This document shows, piece after piece, positions 1 to 7,931 of a DNA stretch of 64,000 bases; positions within the stretch are counted from its first letter, which is position 1, and each line of letters begins with the position of its first letter. A model generated the notes under the pieces. That model made no database searches, had not been told where the DNA came from, and saw only the letters and a list, made by a program, of their open reading frames with translations. The position numbers and the translations under genes were made by a program. The stretch is from JACJYC01 sp964558465 (GTDB lineage Bacteria > Bacteroidota > Bacteroidia > Chitinophagales > Saprospiraceae): contig CAZLEF010000013.1 in the NCBI GenBank assembly GCA_964558465.1, forward strand, positions 1 to 64,000, read 5' to 3'.

Positions 1-131
1 GCGGCGGAGACAAGAAGGAGACGTAGATAGCAATTATTCATGACACCTTTTTTTTGCGCGAAAGTTAATCAAAAATGGCTACAAAAAGCTGAACGTTAGG
101 GAGAAATGATAAAATTTAGCAGGAGCGTGGG
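1..131. other. non-coding window edge
   Basis: No gene can be supported here. Frame 3 reads a short hydrophilic tail (GGDKKET) ending in TAG at 24-26, which could be the last codons of a gene entering from the left, but it is too short to judge. The rest is AT-rich and leads into the promoter at 132. Confidence 0.3.
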
Positions 132-159
132 TTTGGAATTGTAAAATCGTGTATATTTG
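132..159 (+). promoter_or_regulatory. Bacteroidota-type promoter upstream of the RRM gene
   Basis: TTTG at 132-135, a 16-nt spacer and TATATTTG at 152-159 match the Bacteroidota consensus (TTG, 17-23 nt, TAnnTTTG). Transcription would start near 166, about 310 nt before the first gene. A second -7-like box, TATTTTTG at 432-439, lies closer to the gene but has no clear -33 partner. Confidence 0.6.
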
Positions 160-165
160 CGACGA

Positions 166-430
166 GAAAGTAAAAGTGGCTTTTCACTTGCTTTATGAAA
201 AGCCCGCAAGGAAATAAAGCGGGCGTATCTCTGGCTTGTGCTGAATAGGGTCTAAGTTTTAGCCAGTCATTCGGGCCTTCCTTTGTATGGTTTTCCAATT
301 CGCTAGCTACAACTTAAGATGATAATTGAGTTGCTCGGGAGCATGGACGCCCGGATGCAATGCCTGTTCCATTTGAGATGAACAGGTCATCCATCTGGCT
401 CCACCATGATCAGGCGGGTTATTGACGCTA
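166..430 (+). ncRNA. structured leader or small RNA upstream of the RRM gene
   Basis: This non-coding stretch follows the promoter at 132-159 and folds into consecutive hairpins: GCTTTTC 179-185 with GAAAAGC 197-203; GCCCGC 202-207 with GCGGGC 219-224 (alternative to the first); CTGGCT 231-236 with AGCCAG 261-266; CCTGTTC 363-369 with GAACAGG 380-386. There is no reading frame of interest and no obvious intrinsic terminator before 480, so a long 5' leader of the RNA-binding protein is more likely than a free small RNA. It is not recognised as tmRNA, RNase P or SRP RNA. The 3' limit is arbitrary. Confidence 0.4.
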
Positions 431-479
431 TTATTTTTGTGTGCTTTGTTAACTTTTATAATTATTAATTTTTTTTGTA

Positions 480-947
480 ATGAACATTTTTGTAGCAAAG
501 TTGAATTTCGAGACTGACAGCGACGATCTGCGCACGGCGTTTGAAGCCTATGGCGTTGTGGATTCCTGTAAAGTCATCACTGACCACGAGACTGGCCGTT
601 CCCGTGGCTTTGCGTTTGTTGAAATGCCGAACGACGATGAGGCAAAAGCTGCCATCAACGCTTTGAATGAAGCAGAACTGGATGGTCACACGATCGTAGT
701 AAAACAAGCTGAGCCCCGGGAAAGCCGAGGCGGCGGCGGTGGATTCAACCGTGGCGGCGGCGGGTTCAACCGCGGCGGCAGTGGCGGCGGATTCAACCGT
801 GGCGGCAGTGGCGGCGGCGACCGCGGTGGGTTTAACCGCGACCGGGATCGCGGTGGAGACCGGGATCGCGGCGGCGACCGGGGCGGGTTTAACCGCGACC
901 GGAACCGCGACCGCGACGGGTTCAAACGTCGCAACGATTGGGATTAA
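480..947 (+). CDS. RRM-domain glycine/arginine-rich RNA-binding protein
   Basis: Single-stranded RNA-binding protein of 155 residues. One RNA recognition motif spans about residues 2-78, with an RNP2-like IFVAKL at 3-8 and an RNP1-like RGFAFVEM near residue 42. The remainder is a low-complexity tail of GGGFNRGG and DRDRGG repeats, like eukaryotic and cyanobacterial cold-inducible glycine-rich proteins. Bacterial members are thought to act as post-transcriptional regulators or RNA chaperones in the cytoplasm. The start is the ATG at 480, directly at the RRM. The gene stands alone with a long structured leader and its own terminator, which suggests leader-based control. The GC-rich repeats open long false frames on the opposite strand. 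Confidence 0.95.
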   Translation: MNIFVAKLNFETDSDDLRTAFEAYGVVDSCKVITDHETGRSRGFAFVEMPNDDEAKAAINALNEAELDGHTIVVKQAEPRESRGGGGGFNRGGGGFNRGGSGGGFNRGGSGGGDRGGFNRDRDRGGDRDRGGDRGGFNRDRNRDRDGFKRRNDWD

Positions 948-978
948 CATTTTTCCGTTTACGGAATTTTTATAGTGA

Positions 979-1017
979 AGCCGGCGGGCGAGTAACCTCA
1001 TCCGCCGGCTTTTTTTA
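979..1017 (+). terminator. intrinsic terminator of the RRM gene
   Basis: Perfect 9-bp stem AGCCGGCGG 979-987 with CCGCCGGCT 1002-1010, followed by a T-run 1010-1017. Confidence 0.9.
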
Positions 1018-1024
1018 TTGAAGG

Positions 1025-1075
1025 ATAATGCCGCAGGACGGATAGTTTTTTCAAAACTATCCGACACGTGGCATA
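1025..1075 (+). repeat. 51-bp hairpin element, copy 1
   Basis: Inner stem of 11 bp (CGGATAGTTTT 39-49 of the 10xx numbering with AAAACTATCCG 1053-1063) and outer arms ATGCCGC / GTGGCAT. The same 51-bp unit, about 80 percent identical, occurs at 55899-55949. Both copies end 10-13 nt before a start codon. The end of this copy runs into TATTTTTG (1074-1081), so it may supply the -7 box of the methyltransferase gene. Confidence 0.7.
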
Positions 1076-1085
1076 TTTTTGCCAG

Positions 1086-2264
1086 ATGAAAGCAATTTAC
1101 CTGAAGCCAAAAAAAGAAGCGGCCATCCTTCGGTTTCACCCCTGGGTGTTTTCCGGGGCTGTGAACCGGATGGAAGGAAACCCGATCGATGGCGATACGG
1201 TGGCCGTTTGCAGTCACGACGGCCGTCACCTGGCTACAGGCCATTATCAAAACGGCAATATTTGTGTCCGGATCTTTGTTTTTCAACCCGTTTGGCCGGA
1301 TGAAGCTTTCTGGACCGAAAAAATTGCCAATGCACGCCGGTACCGGATAACGATCGGATTGCCGGACGCCGGAAAAACAAATTGTTTCCGTTTGATCCAC
1401 GCAGAAGGCGACGGCCTGCCGGGGCTGATCATCGATTGGTATGCAGGTGTCGCGGTTGTTCAATGCCACTCCATCGGCATGCATTTGGAACGAAGCCATT
1501 TTGTAAATGCGCTCCGGAATGTTTTTGGGGATGATCTGAAAGCCATTTACGATAAAAGCAGGGAAACCCTGCCGGCTGATTATGCCGCAGGCGTTGTGAA
1601 TGGTTATTTATCCGGTGGCCCCGGTCAAAATATTGTGCTGGAAAACGGCTATCAATTTCATGTGGATTGGGAAACCGGCCAGAAAACAGGATTCTTCCTG
1701 GATCAGCGGGAAAACCGCAGATTGATGGCACAATTTTCCAAAGGGAAAAAGGTCCTGAACGCTTTTTGTTACTCAGGCGGATTTTCGGTATACGCCCTGG
1801 GCGCCGGGGCAAGCCATGTAGATTCGGTGGATGTTTCAGCCAAAGCTATGGAATGGACCAACAGAAATGTGGCCCTCAACCATTTTGAGCCCCCAGCCCA
1901 CCAATCCATCGTTGCTGATGTTATCCCATGGCTGAATCAGACAAATAACCAATACGACCTGATGGTCGTCGACCCGCCCGCATTTGCCAAAAATATCGCC
2001 AAACGGCATAGCGCTGTACAAGGGTACAAACGATTGAATGCCCTGGCCCTGAAAAATATTATTCGCGGCGGCATCCTCTTTACCTTTTCTTGTTCGCAGG
2101 TCATTGACCGCGGACTTTTTAACAACACCGTCGTGGCGGCCGCACTGGAAGCCGGGCGACACATCAGGGTCATGCAGGAACTCGGCCAACCGGCAGACCA
2201 TCCCGTGAACCTGTTTCATCCGGAAGGGTCCTACCTGAAGGGATTAATGTTGCAGGTAGAATAA
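1086..2264 (+). CDS. rlmI: RlmI-type 23S rRNA (cytosine-C5) methyltransferase
   Basis: Class I SAM-dependent methyltransferase, 392 residues, close to the E. coli RlmI length of 396. An N-terminal PUA-like region (about 1-75, with HPWVFSGAV) precedes the Rossmann core. The SAM-binding motif is NAFCYSGGFSVYALGAGA, the DPPAFAK motif is at 296-302, and the probable catalytic cysteine is C336 in TFSCSQ. RlmI methylates C1962 of 23S rRNA in E. coli; the same target is inferred here. The ATG at 1086 begins at the conserved MKAIYLKP segment. An in-frame ATG at 1068 lies before the -7-like box and is unlikely. The -7 box lies only 4 nt before the ATG, so the transcript could be nearly leaderless. The Clp-like gene follows after 26 bp. 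Confidence 0.92.
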   Translation: MKAIYLKPKKEAAILRFHPWVFSGAVNRMEGNPIDGDTVAVCSHDGRHLATGHYQNGNICVRIFVFQPVWPDEAFWTEKIANARRYRITIGLPDAGKTNCFRLIHAEGDGLPGLIIDWYAGVAVVQCHSIGMHLERSHFVNALRNVFGDDLKAIYDKSRETLPADYAAGVVNGYLSGGPGQNIVLENGYQFHVDWETGQKTGFFLDQRENRRLMAQFSKGKKVLNAFCYSGGFSVYALGAGASHVDSVDVSAKAMEWTNRNVALNHFEPPAHQSIVADVIPWLNQTNNQYDLMVVDPPAFAKNIAKRHSAVQGYKRLNALALKNIIRGGILFTFSCSQVIDRGLFNNTVVAAALEAGRHIRVMQELGQPADHPVNLFHPEGSYLKGLMLQVE

Positions 2265-2290
2265 ACAAAAAGGATTATCTTCCACCCGAT

Positions 2291-4555
2291 ATGGAAAAAA
2301 TCGCCTACCCACTGTTGTATTATACCCTTGATACCGGACTGATGCTGGGCTTGCTGGTCGGTACCGATTATGAATTGGTGGAAAAAGACCTTAAAAGTAT
2401 GAAAACGGCTTTGGCCAACCACCTGCAGCGGGTTTACAAGCGATTCAATGATTATCCCCATATCGATATTCTGGAACCAAAGCTGAAAATGATCATCGTC
2501 CCGATCCAGCCAACTTACCGCGACCGGCAGGGGGCCTACCCGGTAGCCCGCCAGGTCAAAGTCCAGACACCGGCTGTGTACGGAGAAACCGAAAGGGGCC
2601 ATTTTGTCTGTTATTTCCCGCTTTTCAACGAACATTTCATTTATTACGAGGCTCAGCAATTTGAGGTCCTGGCACAGCATTTTGTAACCGCCCTGGCCAA
2701 TTCCCTGGAACCGGAGAACATCTACCGGTTGCTCACCTATCCCAAACCTCAATTGGACCTGGTCCATTTGAAGGTAAACAAGGATAGAGACCTTGTCTGG
2801 GACCAGTTCTCAGGCCAGCGGGCGCTGCCGAACCTGAGCAGGCTGGCTGAACAATATCCATTGAGAGGGGGAGGAAAAAAAACCGGCTTTTTGCCGGAAG
2901 CCGCATGGGAGATGGAAGATCAGGTGTCTGACCTGATCGACAAACTGATCAACAGCAGGGTTAACGTACTGGTCGTGGGGCCGCGCGGTGTGGGCAAAAG
3001 TGCATTGATTGCTGCGGCTATCCGAAAACTCAGCGCCAGAAACCACAGTCAAAAACTGGACTTTACTTTTTGGCGGATGATGTCGCAACGCATTACGGCC
3101 AGTGCACGGTATTTGGGCGAATGGCAGGAAACCTGCGAATTGCTGGTGGAAGAACTGACCTCCGCCAACGGCATCCTGTGGATCATGGATATCATCCAGC
3201 TGATTCAAACGGGAGGAGAAGGCGCTGAAGACAGTGTGGGCGCTTTCCTGGCGCCCTTCCTGCAAAGCGGTAAATTGCAGATTACGGGTGAAGCCACCTT
3301 TGAAGAACTGGAAACCATGCGCCGCCTGTTGCCGGGTTTTGTTCAGAATCTCCAGATCATCAGACTGGAAGAATTGCCGGAAACCAAGGTTTTTTCCATC
3401 CTGAACAAACTGTCGGATTTTGCCCTGCAAAAGTTTAAAATTTCAATTTCGCAGGACGCCAGAATGCTGGCCCACCGGCTTCTCCTCCGGTATTATCCCT
3501 ACGAGGCTTTTCCCGGTAAAGCCATCCGTTTTTTGGGCAATTGCCTCAACGAAGCCCAAAATCAGGATAAAAAAACAATTGATCGAAATACAGTAATCCG
3601 GCATTTTATACAACAGACCGGCCTTCCGGAGCTTTTTTTGAGGGATGAGGTACTGCTGGACAGCCAAATTCTGCAGGACTTTTTCCGGGCAAGGATCATC
3701 GGCCAGGAAGAGGTGGTTGAGAAATTGACTGAGGTGATCAAGGTTTTTAAGGCAGGCATCAACAACCCTGCCAAGCCGATCGCCACCCTCATTTTTGCAG
3801 GGCCTACGGGTGTCGGAAAAACGGAGAGCGCCAAGGTACTGGCTGAATACTTTTTTGGGGCCGGACAAAACAAGTCGCCCCTGATCCGGTTGGACATGAG
3901 CGAATTCCAGCATCCTTCCATGATTTCCAGGCTGGTGGGTGAAGGCAAGGAACCCGGTCAATTGGTGAAGGAAATCAGGGAACGACCTTTTGCAGTTCTG
4001 CTTCTGGACGAGATCGAAAAAGCGCATCCGGCTATCTTCGACGCCCTCCTGACCGTGCTGGATGAAGGGCGTCTGGTAGACGGATACGGCCGGATCACCA
4101 ATTTCAGGAATGCCGTGATCATTCTCACCTCTAACCTGGGCGCTGCCAGGCAACACTCTATCAGTTTCAAAGGAACTACTTCCGACGAAAAATACTACAG
4201 GGCTGCTATCGAAAGCCATTTCCGGCCGGAATTTTTTAACCGGATCGACGGCGTCGTCCTGTTCAGGCCGCTGCTGGAGGCGGATATCCGCAAAATAACG
4301 CTTAAGGAACTCAATGAACTGAATTCGAGGGAAGGCATTGCAAAACGGGGCCTGACACTGACCTTTTCGGATGTTTTGCTGGATTGGCTGGTGAATATCG
4401 GGTTTGACGAAAGGTATGGAGCCCGCCCCCTGCAACGTGCGATCGAGCGATACGTCGTAACCCCGCTGGCAGCCTGGATGCTGGGAAATCAGGGTGTTGC
4501 AGATACCCGATTATGGCTTGACTGGAACGGCAACCTCGTTATTGATGTCCTTTAA
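2291..4555 (+). CDS. two-domain Clp/Hsp100-like AAA+ ATPase, atypical
   Basis: 754-residue protein with two AAA+ modules but neither the usual Clp N-domain nor an obvious ClpB coiled-coil middle domain. Residues 1-200 are unrecognised. Module 1 has Walker A GPRGVGKS at 230-237, but its Walker B reads LWIMDI (296-301), with isoleucine where the catalytic glutamate should be. Module 2 is canonical: Walker A GPTGVGKT 504-511, Walker B LLLDEIEK with D573/E574, sensor-1 TSN, arginine finger in FRPEFFNR and sensor-2 GARPLQR, like the ClpA/B second ring. It is probably a hexameric unfoldase or remodeller powered by ring 2, with ring 1 binding but not hydrolysing ATP. No peptidase-docking loop was identified. 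The start ATG is 26 bp after the methyltransferase, so co-transcription is likely. Confidence 0.85.
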   Translation: MEKIAYPLLYYTLDTGLMLGLLVGTDYELVEKDLKSMKTALANHLQRVYKRFNDYPHIDILEPKLKMIIVPIQPTYRDRQGAYPVARQVKVQTPAVYGETERGHFVCYFPLFNEHFIYYEAQQFEVLAQHFVTALANSLEPENIYRLLTYPKPQLDLVHLKVNKDRDLVWDQFSGQRALPNLSRLAEQYPLRGGGKKTGFLPEAAWEMEDQVSDLIDKLINSRVNVLVVGPRGVGKSALIAAAIRKLSARNHSQKLDFTFWRMMSQRITASARYLGEWQETCELLVEELTSANGILWIMDIIQLIQTGGEGAEDSVGAFLAPFLQSGKLQITGEATFEELETMRRLLPGFVQNLQIIRLEELPETKVFSILNKLSDFALQKFKISISQDARMLAHRLLLRYYPYEAFPGKAIRFLGNCLNEAQNQDKKTIDRNTVIRHFIQQTGLPELFLRDEVLLDSQILQDFFRARIIGQEEVVEKLTEVIKVFKAGINNPAKPIATLIFAGPTGVGKTESAKVLAEYFFGAGQNKSPLIRLDMSEFQHPSMISRLVGEGKEPGQLVKEIRERPFAVLLLDEIEKAHPAIFDALLTVLDEGRLVDGYGRITNFRNAVIILTSNLGAARQHSISFKGTTSDEKYYRAAIESHFRPEFFNRIDGVVLFRPLLEADIRKITLKELNELNSREGIAKRGLTLTFSDVLLDWLVNIGFDERYGARPLQRAIERYVVTPLAAWMLGNQGVADTRLWLDWNGNLVIDVL

Positions 4556-4657
4556 CCGGGGAGTATAATTATTGGGGGATCGGGCCGTCCTGTTGTTGAA
4601 ACGAAGGCCTGCGTCGTCATCCGGGAAATGTTTTTTCTTCAGAATAAAAAAAATCAA

Positions 4658-4665
4658 TATATTTG
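4658..4665 (+). promoter_or_regulatory. -7 box TATATTTG of the DUF4249 gene
   Basis: Exact TAnnTTTG, 18 nt before the ATG at 4684. It overlaps the in-frame TTG at 4663 that a longer gene model would use, which excludes that start. Confidence 0.6.
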
Positions 4666-4683
4666 TCTGGCAAATCAGCTTTC

Positions 4684-5616
4684 ATGAAACGGCTGTTCCC
4701 TTTATTAGGCGGTTTATTGGTTCTGCTATTCTCGGCCTCCACCTGCGAGGAAGACCTGGTTTTTGACCAACCCGAGCCGGCCTCTAAATTGGTGGTGATC
4801 AGCAACTTTACCAGCGAAAGGGCTTTGCGCGTGCAGGTTTCCCGAAGCCGTCCCGTTCTCGATAACTCCCCCGGAGAATATATTTCCGAAGCCCGGGTTT
4901 GGCTCCTGAAAGGCGAAGAATTGTTGGAAGAACTCGAACTGGTTATCCCGCAGAACACAAAATCGGGGCCCTTTTTCACCACCCGGAACAGCACTTTGGA
5001 AGTCGGCGTGGATTACACCATAAAAGTGGAAGCCCCCGGATTCGAAACCATTATGGCGAAAAGCAAAATCCCGCCGATAACGGCCTTGTCAGAGTTTGTG
5101 ATGGACGACATACAGGTTGAAGAAACCCCGGATCATAAATTGAGGTATTCATTTTCTGTTTCCCTTCGATTCGAAGACGACCCCTCGCAGAAAAATTTTT
5201 ACCACCTCATCCTCTACCAGCGCATCAATGATTATATCGAAATGAACGGCGATACCGTAGTGGTTGATTCCAGGCTTTATCCGGTGTATTTTGGAAAATC
5301 GATTAACAGCAATCAGGTCACGGCGCACCTGAGCGGAGGTCTTTTGCTCGAAGATGATCCCTTTAAAGGGGATTATTCTTTCAGGTTTTCTGCAGTAATT
5401 GACCCTGAAATTCAATTGATCAGCAAACTCTTTGCCGACCTGCGCACGGTTTCTGACGACTATTATTTTTACTACCGGTCTTTATCCCGGATCAAAGACG
5501 CCGACGGAGGCGGTTTCTTTGGCGATCCGGTTATCCTCTATAATAATATCCTCAACGGACATGGCAATTTCGCCGGGTTCAGCCAGTCTCAGGACTCCAT
5601 TTTGGTTGGTAATTAA
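4684..5616 (+). CDS. DUF4249 family outer-membrane-associated lipoprotein
   Basis: 310-residue secreted protein. A signal peptide (MKRLFPLLGGLLVLLF) leads to SASTC; the cysteine is a plausible lipid anchor although Thr at -1 is uncommon. The body has the DUF4249 pattern: PEPASKLVVISNFTS near the start, EARVWLLK, a GPFFT turn, and the closing DPVILYNNILNGHGNFAGF. The family is found almost only in Bacteroidota, usually beside TonB-dependent receptors, and has no established function. Here no receptor is adjacent. The start is set by the -7 box at 4658-4665. The gene is monocistronic, between the Clp-like gene and a Crp/Fnr regulator. Confidence 0.85.
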   Translation: MKRLFPLLGGLLVLLFSASTCEEDLVFDQPEPASKLVVISNFTSERALRVQVSRSRPVLDNSPGEYISEARVWLLKGEELLEELELVIPQNTKSGPFFTTRNSTLEVGVDYTIKVEAPGFETIMAKSKIPPITALSEFVMDDIQVEETPDHKLRYSFSVSLRFEDDPSQKNFYHLILYQRINDYIEMNGDTVVVDSRLYPVYFGKSINSNQVTAHLSGGLLLEDDPFKGDYSFRFSAVIDPEIQLISKLFADLRTVSDDYYFYYRSLSRIKDADGGGFFGDPVILYNNILNGHGNFAGFSQSQDSILVGN

Positions 5617-5745
5617 TTCTTCATTTTTTAGTTATTTCGAAAATATAAATCCTTCGCATAGGGGAAGGCAAAATATTTCGTGTCAATACAGGTGAATGTG
5701 CCTCGGAAATCCTGCTGATTTGAATTTCATCTGAAAAACACGATC

Positions 5746-6426
5746 ATGACTACAGAGCAAAAACTAGGTTTTATTCAACAATTTCCTTTGTTTGAGAACT
5801 TGAACGATGATGAGAAGTTGCGCCTGGCTGAAATGATGAAGCCGGTCATTTTTACCCGTTACAGTTTTGTTTATTTGCCAGGTGAATCCTCCGAGCAGGT
5901 CTATTTTTTAGCCAGGGGCTCTGTGAAGATCGGCACCCATTCCAGCGATGGAAAGGAGGTGATCAAAGCGTTGGTGCATCCCCTCGCCATGTTCGGCGAA
6001 CTTGGCCTGATCGGGGAAGAAGAACGGCAGGATTTTGCCCAGGTGCTGAAAGAAGAAGTGCAGGTGTATGTTTTGAAAGTGGAAGATTTTAAGAAGGTTA
6101 TGCGTTTCAACTTTGATCTGTGTTCAAGGGTGATGGACCTTTTCGGAGCGCGGCTGCTGAGGGCGGAAAACAAGTTGGAATCCCTGATCTTTAAAGACGC
6201 CAGAACCCGGATCATCGAATTTATAAAGGAATCGGTTTCCGACCGCGGACGCAGGATCGGATATGAAATGTTGCTGAAGCATTCCCTTACCCACCAGGAT
6301 ATTGCCAATATTACCTGTACATCCAGGCAAACCGTTACACTGGTATTGAATGAACTTCGCAAATCGGACCTGATCTATTTCAACCGGGGTAAAATCCTTG
6401 TCAGGGATATGACCCGGCTGGCTTGA
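5746..6426 (+). CDS. Crp/Fnr family transcriptional regulator
   Basis: 226-residue cytoplasmic DNA-binding protein. An N-terminal cyclic-nucleotide-binding-like beta-roll (about 20-115, with RGSVKIG and FGELGL) is followed by a dimerisation helix (about 120-150) and a C-terminal winged helix-turn-helix (LTHQDIANITCTSRQTVTLV). The recognition helix reads SRQTVT, with Gln where CRP has Glu in RETVGR, closer to the NtcA pattern, so its DNA box may differ from both CRP and FNR. There is no N-terminal cysteine cluster as in oxygen-sensing FNR. Its effector is unknown. An imperfect palindrome (GAAATC...GATTTG) lies about 40 bp upstream and could be an autoregulatory site. It is a candidate, unproven, for the FNR-like box at 46949. 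Confidence 0.92.
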   Translation: MTTEQKLGFIQQFPLFENLNDDEKLRLAEMMKPVIFTRYSFVYLPGESSEQVYFLARGSVKIGTHSSDGKEVIKALVHPLAMFGELGLIGEEERQDFAQVLKEEVQVYVLKVEDFKKVMRFNFDLCSRVMDLFGARLLRAENKLESLIFKDARTRIIEFIKESVSDRGRRIGYEMLLKHSLTHQDIANITCTSRQTVTLVLNELRKSDLIYFNRGKILVRDMTRLA

Positions 6427-6454
6427 TCCGACTGACTTCATGGTTGCAGTTATT

Positions 6455-6529
6455 CAGTGTTTCATGGTTTTAGGGAAACCATGAAACACTGAAACCATGA
6501 ATCACTGAAACCATGCAACCATGCAACCA
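6455..6529. repeat. perfect 16-bp inverted repeat and AACCATG repeats
   Basis: CAGTGTTTCATGGTTT at 6455-6470 pairs perfectly with AAACCATGAAACACTG (6476-6491) across a 5-nt loop. It is followed by several AACCATG/AATCACTG units up to 6529. It lies between the converging Crp/Fnr and RsmF genes. The stem could act as a bidirectional terminator although no T-run follows; the tail looks like slippage-type repeat growth. Confidence 0.75.
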
Positions 6530-6533
6530 TGAA

Positions 6534-7892
6534 TCACCGCTCCGGTAATTCCATCAGTATCCTCCACTCCTTCGGATAATAATTGTTGACCCTGTCCTTC
6601 AGCCCCTTTGCCCAGCCCAGGGTGAGACCGTTGTATTGTACGCCAAACCACCCGCCGGGACAGGAAACGCATTCGAAAGGTTCTTTTTTCAAAAACCTTA
6701 GGGCCTGCTCTTTGGATAAGGCAACCACCGGCAGGTTGACGCTGATAGCGGTATTCAGAGCAAGTTCAGGCGCCGGAATAAAATCCTTCCCTTTGAACAC
6801 CCCAATGGCCTGGCCAGGCAAAAATCGTTTGATCCGGCCTTCCAACTCCATCGTTTGTTCTGCTTCACGGCTCAGGATGGCCCTGATCTCACCATCCGGC
6901 GATTGAATGAAATCCATTTCCCCGGATGGCGATATCCAGTTGATCAGGTCGGTTTTTACCGCCTTTGGCGCCCGGGTCCAGTTCTTCCAGCTTTTTGGAT
7001 TACCCGCCCTTTGCCGGCGTTGGGCAGGTTTTCGCCTGAAACACGCCAGGAAGAAACCTTCTCCCCTGACCTTGTGCGGAAAACACTGCAAACCCCAGTC
7101 TCCCGAAGTAACGCCCCATTCGGCAGGCGTCTCCAGTGGAATAAAATCAAATCCCAACTCAGTTGCCAGCCACCGGGCATTGTCCTGGTTTTCGGTTGAA
7201 TTATAGGTGCAGGTGCTATAGATGAAATAACCGCCGGGTTTAACCAGACCGGCAGCCTGGCCTAATATCCGCCGTTGGCGGGATGCGCAAAAATGTACCT
7301 GTGCGGGAGACCATTCTTCCATCGCCCTCCGGTCCTTTCTGAACAGCCCTTCTCCCGAACATGGCGCATCCACCAAAACCAGGTCGAAATAATCAGCAAG
7401 AGCGGCGTAATCCCGGCTGTCTGCCTGGCTGCTGTGAACGCCGGCCATGCCCCATTTGGCAAGGTTGTATTTTAATACCGGGTGCCGGGCGACGATGGCT
7501 TCGTTGCAAACCAGAAAACGGTCGGGCGGAAGTTCGGAAGCCAGCAGCGTACTTTTTCCGCCGGGCGCTCCGCAAAGGTCCAGTACATTTGGCGCCGGGG
7601 TGTCCGGATTAATCTGCCGGAGCGCGTGCGAAATCAGCATTGAGGAAGCTTCCTGTACATAATAGGCGCCTGCATGAAAAAGCGGATCGAGGGTAAATAC
7701 GGGGCGATTGGGTAAATATACTCCGTCGACGCACCATTTTACTCCTTCATAAATTTCTGACCAAATTTCTGACTTTAAAAAATGACGCCGCACACTTACC
7801 GGGGGAGGGGAGTCCATCGCCTGTAGAAAGTCCGGAAATTCAGGGCCCAGCAATTGGGACATTTGGTCTTTGAATTCCGGCGGAAGGTGCAT
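6534..7892 (-). CDS. RsmF-type rRNA (cytosine-C5) methyltransferase
   Basis: SAM-dependent RNA m5C methyltransferase of the RsmB/RsmF/NSUN family, 452 residues. Motifs in order: YVQEASSM, SAM-binding LDLCGAPGGKST (about 104-115), motif IV DAPCSGEG with release cysteine C178, and motif VI STCTY with catalytic cysteine C228. The C-terminal third resembles the RsmF PUA-like extension. The nucleotide modified (16S C1407 in E. coli RsmF) is inferred only. A longer model starting at TTG 7913 is rejected because that TTG lies inside the -7 box TATATTTG (7918-7911); the ATG at 7892 is 18 nt downstream. The gene converges on the Crp/Fnr gene and is separated from the flippase gene by 39 bp. Confidence 0.93.
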   Translation of the reverse strand: MHLPPEFKDQMSQLLGPEFPDFLQAMDSPPPVSVRRHFLKSEIWSEIYEGVKWCVDGVYLPNRPVFTLDPLFHAGAYYVQEASSMLISHALRQINPDTPAPNVLDLCGAPGGKSTLLASELPPDRFLVCNEAIVARHPVLKYNLAKWGMAGVHSSQADSRDYAALADYFDLVLVDAPCSGEGLFRKDRRAMEEWSPAQVHFCASRQRRILGQAAGLVKPGGYFIYSTCTYNSTENQDNARWLATELGFDFIPLETPAEWGVTSGDWGLQCFPHKVRGEGFFLACFRRKPAQRRQRAGNPKSWKNWTRAPKAVKTDLINWISPSGEMDFIQSPDGEIRAILSREAEQTMELEGRIKRFLPGQAIGVFKGKDFIPAPELALNTAISVNLPVVALSKEQALRFLKKEPFECVSCPGGWFGVQYNGLTLGWAKGLKDRVNNYYPKEWRILMELPER

Positions 7893-7910
7893 ATTCGTTT
7901 GTTTTGACGG

Positions 7911-7918
7911 CAAATATA
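7911..7918 (-). promoter_or_regulatory. -7 box TATATTTG of the RsmF-type gene
   Basis: Exact TAnnTTTG on the minus strand, 18 nt before the ATG at 7892. No convincing -33 element was found. Confidence 0.55.
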
Positions 7919-7931
7919 GCCCAATTGCTCC

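Noticed and set aside
465..1499. 344-residue minus-strand open frame over the RRM gene
   Set aside because: Produced by the GC-rich glycine/arginine repeats and the RlmI gene read backwards; low-complexity PVAV/AAA content and no family resemblance.
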